A DNA stretch of 64,000 nucleotides from Sparassis latifolia (taxonomy: Eukaryota > Basidiomycota > Agaricomycetes > Polyporales > Sparassidaceae): NCBI GenBank assembly GCA_018466975.1, contig CM031562.1, forward strand, positions 1,860,001 to 1,924,000, written 5' to 3'. The notes beneath the pieces were generated by a model. The model saw only the letters and a program-made list of their open reading frames with translations. It did not search any database and had not been told where the DNA came from. This document shows, one piece after another, positions 58,799 to 64,000 of the stretch. The number at the start of each line of letters is the position of its first letter. Within the stretch, counting starts at the first letter, position 1. Both the position numbers and the translations under genes were made by a program.

Positions 58799-60337
58799 AT
58801 GGACACCCCGTCTTCTTCAGCAGCAGCTCTTAAACGCGAAATCGCACGCCTTTCAGGTGACATAGCTACTCTTCTCGCTTCAAGGTCCTGCCTGAACAAT
58901 CCGTCTCTTATCTCAGGTGCCATCAACCGTCACAAAACCGGTGAACAAGTTTCACGCCCGCCAACATACCCCCCAGCTCGTCCCAGAAACAACGTCTACA
59001 TCAACCCGAATTACAAGCCCCCCAGCAAGACCTCAAAGCCAGCATCGTCAACTGTTCGGCCGATGTATCAACAGCGCTCAGTCGCTCCCAGCACCGCGCA
59101 AAAGCGTGATGTTGTGATCAGTGGGGTCGCTTTCGAATCTTCAGGTCGCTCGTTGGTGCGGAAGGACTGTGCGTTATATTGTCTGTAGTAGTTGAGCCTT
59201 TCTTGCTAACGTTCCATTTTGCGCACGATAGTACCGAAACCAGCTCCAGCCAGTATTAGCAAAACCCTCATATCTCAACCCACAATATCTCATACTACCT
59301 TCACAAGAAACAAGGCAGGAACACTGGTGAACACCAACCGATCTTACAAGTCGAAGGCTTCGCGGCGAGGACGCCCTACTGGCCGCAACATGACATTGGA
59401 CAATACCCGAAGGCCGTATCAGTCCGTCGGGTTCTGCAACTTCGAGCGCGAGTCTCTTCTTACCCACTCTTTTAGACCTCGTCGCTTGTCGAGCAAGCGT
59501 TCGAAGTATTCCGACAAGCCATGTCCCCGCTTCACAACAACAGGTGCGTATCTATTTCTGGACCCACAGAATGCGTCGCGAACACGCGTTCGGCGGTGTC
59601 TACTCACCAAACTGTGACAAACAGGTGTCTGCAACCGCGGTCTCACCTGCATGTATCAGCATGATCCAGCCAAAATTGCTATCTGCTGGAATTTCCTTCA
59701 AGGTTCATGCCCTAACACTGCTGAGACTTGCCCCCTTTCACACGAGCCTACTCCGGAACGTACTCCGCTCTGTGTCCACTTTGCGAACAACGGTCGCTGT
59801 ACCCGATCGAACTGCCCTTTCCCTCATGTCCGTGTTGGTCAGCGGCATGGTGTTTGTCGCGACTTCGCAGTGTTAGGCTACTGTGAAAAGGGCTTGGATT
59901 GCGACAAACAGCACGTTCGCGAGTGCCCCGACTTCGCGGAGAAGGGCACGTGCACGACGAAGGGATGCAAGCTTCCTCATGTGATTCGCGCCAACCGCGC
60001 CCGCAAGATTGCAGCTCAAACGTCGACTGGCTCTCCGGCGACAACCCCAAGGGGTGCTTTATCAGTGGCTGGCGCAGCTGAAGAGAGTGCTCTTCCCGTT
60101 TTCGCCGCTACTTCTGTCGAATCTGGTGCAGGTGCTGACCTTTCCATTTCTCCGCCGGTCACGGCAGAAGATGCACAGCTTGGGGATGAGTATATTTCGC
60201 TGACATTCCATGAAAGCGAGAGCGATGATGATCACGAGGACAGTGACGACGAGGATGAGGACGAGGAAGAAGAGGAAGAGGGTGATATACCCCACGATCA
60301 AGCCGAGAGGATAGATTCTAATAGCGATGATGTGTAA
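58799..60337 (+). CDS. Five-finger CCCH zinc-finger protein, Red5/ZC3H3-like
   Basis: Exons 58799-59168, 59232-59543 and 59625-60337 give 1395 nt, 464 residues. The N-terminal helix (MDTPSSSAAALKREIARLSG) is followed by a basic Ser/Pro-rich part with KSKASRRGRPTGRNM. Five CCCH fingers sit in tandem: CPRFTTTGVCNRGLTCMYQH, CWNFLQGSCPNTAETCPLSH, CVHFANNGRCTRSNCPFPH, CRDFAVLGYCEKGLDCDKQH, and CPDFAEKGTCTTKGCKLPH. The order and spacing match human ZC3H3 and fission-yeast Red5, RNA-binding factors of nuclear RNA surveillance and polyad­enylation-linked export. An acidic tail (DDEDEDEEEEEEGDIPHDQ) ends it. The Cys-finger 1 spans the exon 2-3 junction, which supports that splice. Orthology beyond the family is inferred. 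Confidence 0.88.
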
Positions 60338-60956
60338 TTGGTGCATAATATTCGATATTGGTTGTAATATGACGGTTTGTATTGTCTTATATAGGATGCC
60401 TTCATATTGGATGCCTTCCCGGGATTTGGAGACAGTCCGGACCATAAGTTGGAGTGTGAAAGGAACTGCTGCGTCGGAATAGGAAGTTTTTCGGAACCAC
60501 AGCAGCGCGACACCGGTATTTTTAATCCGAGTTCTAGAGGAGTCGGGGGTGGCATGATGGGAAGGGCGGGAGCCAGCGAGGCCGATGGCGCGGTAGTCGA
60601 AATTCGCGTTTAGAGAGATGTTTTGAATCTCCAGAGGGGAGGGGATAACGCCTTTGCAGATTCGACGTGCGGAAATCAACCCGCAAACGTGCCGAAGTGA
60701 TTTAGAGAATATACTTAGTTTACAACCGTCTCTAAACGCCCGCGGGAACGCATCCATTGTCGGCAGAGTGTGGAACATTATAAGATTGGATATTGCGATG
60801 TCGAGGTCATGTCAAGAGTCTCCCTCACGTTTTAGACATTCTGTAATGGTGCATCAGAGAGCATACGATTGCCTGAGTTTCATAAACATTGGAAGATATG
60901 CTGCGTAGGGGGAAGAAGACAAAGCCATGAAAATGCAACGAGAGCTGAAGGTGGGT
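60338..60956. other. Convergent 3' intergenic region, no gene seen
   Basis: About 620 bp between the convergent ends of the CCCH gene and the eL43 gene. The 238-codon minus-strand frame at 60062-60778 mostly overlaps the CCCH gene antisense and carries no domain. Confidence 0.5.
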
Positions 60957-61521
60957 CTATGCCTCCGTCAGCTCGCGCAACCGACGAACGGTACTGAAAA
61001 CACAATGAGGTCAAAAAAATCAAGCGAGATGGCAACCTGGCTTACCTGCGGACAGTGGCAGCCGCTGTTGTTGATACGGTCCATGCACCACCCGCAATCA
61101 CCTTCTTGCACGACCCACACCGCCAGATGCCCACCGCTTGACGCTTCACGGAGTCCTACAGGATGAAAGTCCTCTGATGAATTTCTGCAACTTCTGAGCA
61201 ACACAGTGCTCACCTTGCCGCAGAAGGTGCAGGTGTACCGCGCGTGCTGGGTAATTTCCATCTGTAGCATCATGCGATCAGCCACCCTTGCAGACGGTAG
61301 AATGGCAGACCACATACCTTTTTGATCTGCTTACGCAGAGAGGCACCGTAACGCTATCCATGTCCACCAGACCATCAGTCCGGAACTTGCAGTAATAGCA
61401 GGTGCCCGACTCACAGTACCGTACTTTCCAGTCACGCCGACCTTGCGGGTTCGTTTCGTCTGAAATTCATGCGTCCATCAGCAGCAGTGGCGACGTGATC
61501 AGCATTGTCTACACTCACCAT
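60957..61521 (-). CDS. RPL43: 60S ribosomal protein eL43 (L37a)
   Basis: Zinc-ribbon protein of the large ribosomal subunit. Six exons: 61521-61519 (only the ATG), 61459-61415, 61353-61318, 61261-61214, 61155-61046, 60993-60957. They sum to 279 nt and 92 residues, exactly the family size. The sequence reads [92 protein letters not shown]. The zinc ligands are CTFC and CGSC. The three-base first exon is followed directly by GTGAGT. It is divergent from COQ3 with 188 bp between start codons. High intron load is usual for ribosomal protein genes in basidiomycetes. Confidence 0.95.
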
Positions 61522-61709
61522 CTTAAGGGTCTTATGGGGAAAGTTAGCGGCGTGCTTGACAAGTTCGGTACAGAGGAGGAATGTGTGGACAAATTTGGTA
61601 TGAACTGTATAGCGGTTCAGCCACACAATTTTACGTAATATTTATTTATCGAAACCTGGCCACGTGCGAACACGCATGTCACGGTCACGGGTTTCGCGGC
61701 ATCTCCACC
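61522..61709. promoter_or_regulatory. 188-bp divergent promoter region, eL43 / COQ3
   Basis: The whole gap between two divergent start codons, so it must hold both promoters. I see no certain binding motif. Confidence 0.45.
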
Positions 61710-62955
61710 ATGAGACAGCTCAAGCTGAATATCCATAGCCCGAGCAGGAGATGCTGCCCTCGCTCCTCTCCTCATCGCGTGCGGAACATCCACCCCGCTC
61801 GCTTTTTCAGTTCCACTCCTTCAGCATCTACCTCGCTCGCTCCACAGCTTTCACCCGAGTCCTCGGTGAACCCGGATGAGATCGCCCACTTTTCGCGGCT
61901 CTCATCTCTCTGGTGGGACGAGCGTGGAGAGTTCTATTTTCTGCACAAAATGAACCCTGTCAGGATGCAGTTCATCCGCGAGAAACTGGTAAACATCCCT
62001 CTGCTAGTTGCATCATTCAGCGTATATTGAGCCCCACGTTCGTCTATGCAAGGTTGAAATGAGCCATGAAGATGACATCGAGCTGTCTGATGCGACCAAT
62101 ATTCTGAACGGACTAGATGTGTTGGACGTGGGATGTGGAGGAGGGCTACTTTCCGAGGTCCCGGCTCCCACTAACCATCTCTGCTTTCATACTAATTGCC
62201 ACGACGCAGAGCCTCGCTCGTCTGGGTGCCAGCACGCTCGGGATCGATGCCTCTCCCTCGAACATAGCGATCGCTTCTCTCCACGCATCCGCCGACCCGC
62301 AATTTGTTGCGAGTCCCGTGTCTCATCCACATCACCGTAGGCTTGCATACGAACACATCTCCATCGAGGAGCTGCTTGCCCGCAGAGGGCCCAAGCAGTT
62401 CGACGTCGTGTGTTCTATGGAGGTGCTCGAGCACGTAGACAATCCCAGTGCGTTCTTACGCGACTGCGCCCAGCTGGTCAAGGTGAGCGCTCCCTCCACA
62501 TCCACCCAAGCTTGCCTAAGGCAACCCGATCATCCCTTCGTGAATGTATCAAATCCTAGCCCGGCGGCCACCTCTTCCTTTCCACAATCTCTCGCTCCCC
62601 TCTCGCCTACCTCCTAACAATCTTCGCCGCGGAGCACGTCCTCGGGCTCATTGCTAAAGGGACACATACCTACTCCAAGTTCGTCCGCCCAGAAGAGCTC
62701 CTCGCCTTCTTCCAGAAGCACCGCTCGCCGCTTACCCCCACTGCCCCGATCGCGGAGGCGGCAGGCACGCTGGGGTGCCCGTGGATCTCGCGCCTGTACG
62801 GAGGAGTTCCCGCACGCACGGAGGCCGAGACGCGTGGGGTGGTGTACACGCCCTGGCAGGGCCAGTGGAAGCTCGTGCCCCGTGGTGCGCCAGGGGCGGC
62901 GCTCTGGGGAGAGGCGTGCAACTACCTCTTCTGGGTGAGAAGGCCTGTCGAGTAA
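61710..62955 (+). CDS. COQ3: Ubiquinone biosynthesis O-methyltransferase
   Basis: S-adenosylmethionine-dependent enzyme that does both O-methylations of coenzyme Q synthesis on the matrix side of the inner mitochondrial membrane. Exons 61710-61988, 62053-62157, 62210-62482 and about 62560-62955 give 350 residues. The N-terminus MRQLKLNIHSPSRRCCPRSS is Arg/Ser-rich, a mitochondrial presequence. Then come NPDEIAHFSRLSSLWWDERG and LHKMNPVRMQFIREKL (family blocks), the SAM loop LDVLDVGCGGGLLSE, LGASTLGIDASPSNI, and VVCSMEVLEHVDNPSAFL. The end has GHLFLSTISRSPLAYLLTIF, HTYSKFVRPEELLAFF, and YLFWVRRP. The exon 2 acceptor (ctatgcaag) was chosen as the one keeping phase. The gene appears intact. Confidence 0.93.
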
Positions 62956-63573
62956 TCGCACCTCCGCCAGTCGAAGTCAAATTGTGAAACTGTGCGAGCC
63001 TTCTTGTTCTCGGAATTTTGTTTCTCGCCTTGTTATTGGCCTCAGCCTCGGTCGCTACGGTCTCTCGTCCACGTAGACATAGCAGCCGCACGTGAGGCTG
63101 CGCAGGTCGATCTATGGCATATATACAGTATAATTACATGGTGTCGAGGGATGGGCCAGAGCGTACGCGAGATCGACACAGTATCAGGAGCAGAATGGAA
63201 TGGAAGTAGCGCAACGTGGACGTGACGTTTGTAAGCAAGACACTAGCATACACATCATGATGCAAGATTGAGCAGGCAAAAATGGGATCAAATCATCAAG
63301 AAAATGCAACGGACAAGAGGCAAGAGGCAAGAAGACGAGGCAGGCAGTCGTGCCACGGAATGACACGGATACTAAGGAGGTGTACAATTTGCGGTGGGAA
63401 CCGGTGGATCTATGCAAGTATGGAAGGCTAAACAGTCTGCAAGGAGTGCAAGGAGAAAGTAAATGCAACTATCGTACATGGTTAGAAGGGCTTAAAGGTG
63501 CGGCACGAGGGCGAACGGGTCCTGTTGCCGGAGCCGCTCGGAGAAATGCTGGAGAAACGTCCGTGCGATGCGA
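62956..63573. other. Convergent 3' intergenic region, no gene seen
   Basis: Between the COQ3 stop and the stop of the next minus-strand gene. Purine-rich stretches, no domain-bearing frame. Confidence 0.45.
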
Positions 63574-63994
63574 CTAACTCATGAGACGTTCGCCCCACAC
63601 CAGGCGCTGTCGATGAGCCCGCACCGCCCCACGCAGGGTGATCCATGCAATCCAGATGCACACGAGGAAGACGATGGCGAAAGCGGTACGCTGCGGGAGT
63701 CCAGTCAGTAACTGTTTTCTTGACCCCAGTCACGCGAAGTGCGGGAAAAGAAAGGAACGCCGAAGTGGCAAATATATGATGTGGAACTTCCGCGTGGAAG
63801 CACCCTTCGGGCGACGGGACCGGCGGGGACGGGGGCGAGGGCGAAACGCTGATACACAACAAACAGTGACACCACTCACCACGAGAGCCTTCCACCGGGT
63901 ACTGACTGGGGCATTTGGGGTGAAGATAATGGTGCGGAGGCGGAGAGAGATCGGCGTGTTCATCCACTCGAGAGCATTGATCAGATCGTGTGCC
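63574..63994 (-). CDS. 3' end of a membrane-protein gene (partial)
   Basis: The last exons of a gene that continues past the right edge of the window. The exon at about 63994-63880 reads HDLINALEWMNTPISLRLRT and VSTRWKALV, ending at GTGAGT. The final exon is 63690-63574: AFAIVFLVCIWIAWITL is a transmembrane helix, followed by a basic tail RGAVRAHRQRLVWGERLMS. A positive tail behind a last helix suggests a cytosolic C-terminus. The 189-bp gap between these exons is long for this genome, so another small exon may lie there. The family is not recognisable from this fragment. Confidence 0.5.
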
Positions 63995-64000
63995 TATGCG

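Noticed and set aside
60062..60778. Minus-strand open frame of 238 codons
   Set aside because: It overlaps the CCCH gene antisense and extends into the convergent gap; hydrophobic stretches come from the antisense of an acidic tract.
62612..63091. Minus-strand frames antisense to COQ3
   Set aside because: The plus strand encodes the conserved COQ3 C-terminus here; the minus frames have no domain.

Overview
This 64-kb window is nuclear DNA of a filamentous basidiomycete, most likely an Agaricomycete (a mushroom or polypore). The basis is intron-dense genes with 50-60 nt GT-AG introns, convergent and divergent housekeeping genes, and transposon families typical of that group (Spt5-like KOW genes, PIF1-like helicases, Harbinger elements with a Myb-like partner). 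I cannot name the species.

The left part (about 1-33 kb) is a transposon graveyard around one small island of host genes. From the left: three tandem ~300-bp repeats; a broken Spt5-like KOW gene (minus strand, 1.9-3.6 kb); an unrecognised broken gene (5.7-7.3 kb); an AT-rich block (7.3-16.7 kb) with 48-bp minisatellites in inverted orientation either side of a dead PIF1-like helicase; and a three-level nest of elements at 16.9-21.0 kb whose target duplications can be read exactly. The gene island at 21.3-23.5 kb holds cytochrome c1 (CYT1) and a CYSTM cysteine-rich membrane-anchor protein. Next come GC-rich hairpin repeats (23.7-26.2 kb) and a PIF/Harbinger element (26.2-30.8 kb), whose transposase is split by a gag-only copia retrotransposon. 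Non-autonomous elements with 8-bp or TA duplications lie at 30.9-33.0 kb and 36.8-37.6 kb.

The right part (34.6-64 kb) is mostly gene-dense: a conserved uncharacterised gene (34.6-36.1), condensin subunit CND2/BRN1 (39.0-42.0, minus) sharing a 63-bp promoter with an acidic EF-hand-like protein (42.0-43.2), an MFS hexose transporter (44.3-46.2, minus), dihydroxyacetone kinase (48.6-51.0, minus), a DUSP-containing ubiquitin hydrolase of the Ubp12/USP15 group (51.5-55.9), the Rab7-GEF subunit CCZ1 (56.2-58.6), a five-finger CCCH protein of the Red5/ZC3H3 type (58.8-60.3), ribosomal protein eL43 (61.0-61.5, minus), the ubiquinone methyltransferase COQ3 (61.7-63.0), and the 3' end of a membrane-protein gene at the right edge.

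The genes do not form one pathway. CYT1 and COQ3 both serve the respiratory chain; CCZ1 serves vacuolar traffic; the others are general housekeeping. Most striking are the datable transposon nesting, probable GC-AG introns in three neighbouring conserved genes, two 18-nt microexons in the dihydroxyacetone kinase gene, and a GC-rich hairpin repeat family whose two copies differ by paired changes that keep the stem. I found no evidence of a wholly new biological system; the strongest 'unknown' candidates are the hairpin repeat family, the cargo gene inside the nested element, and the conserved uncharacterised gene at 34.6 kb.
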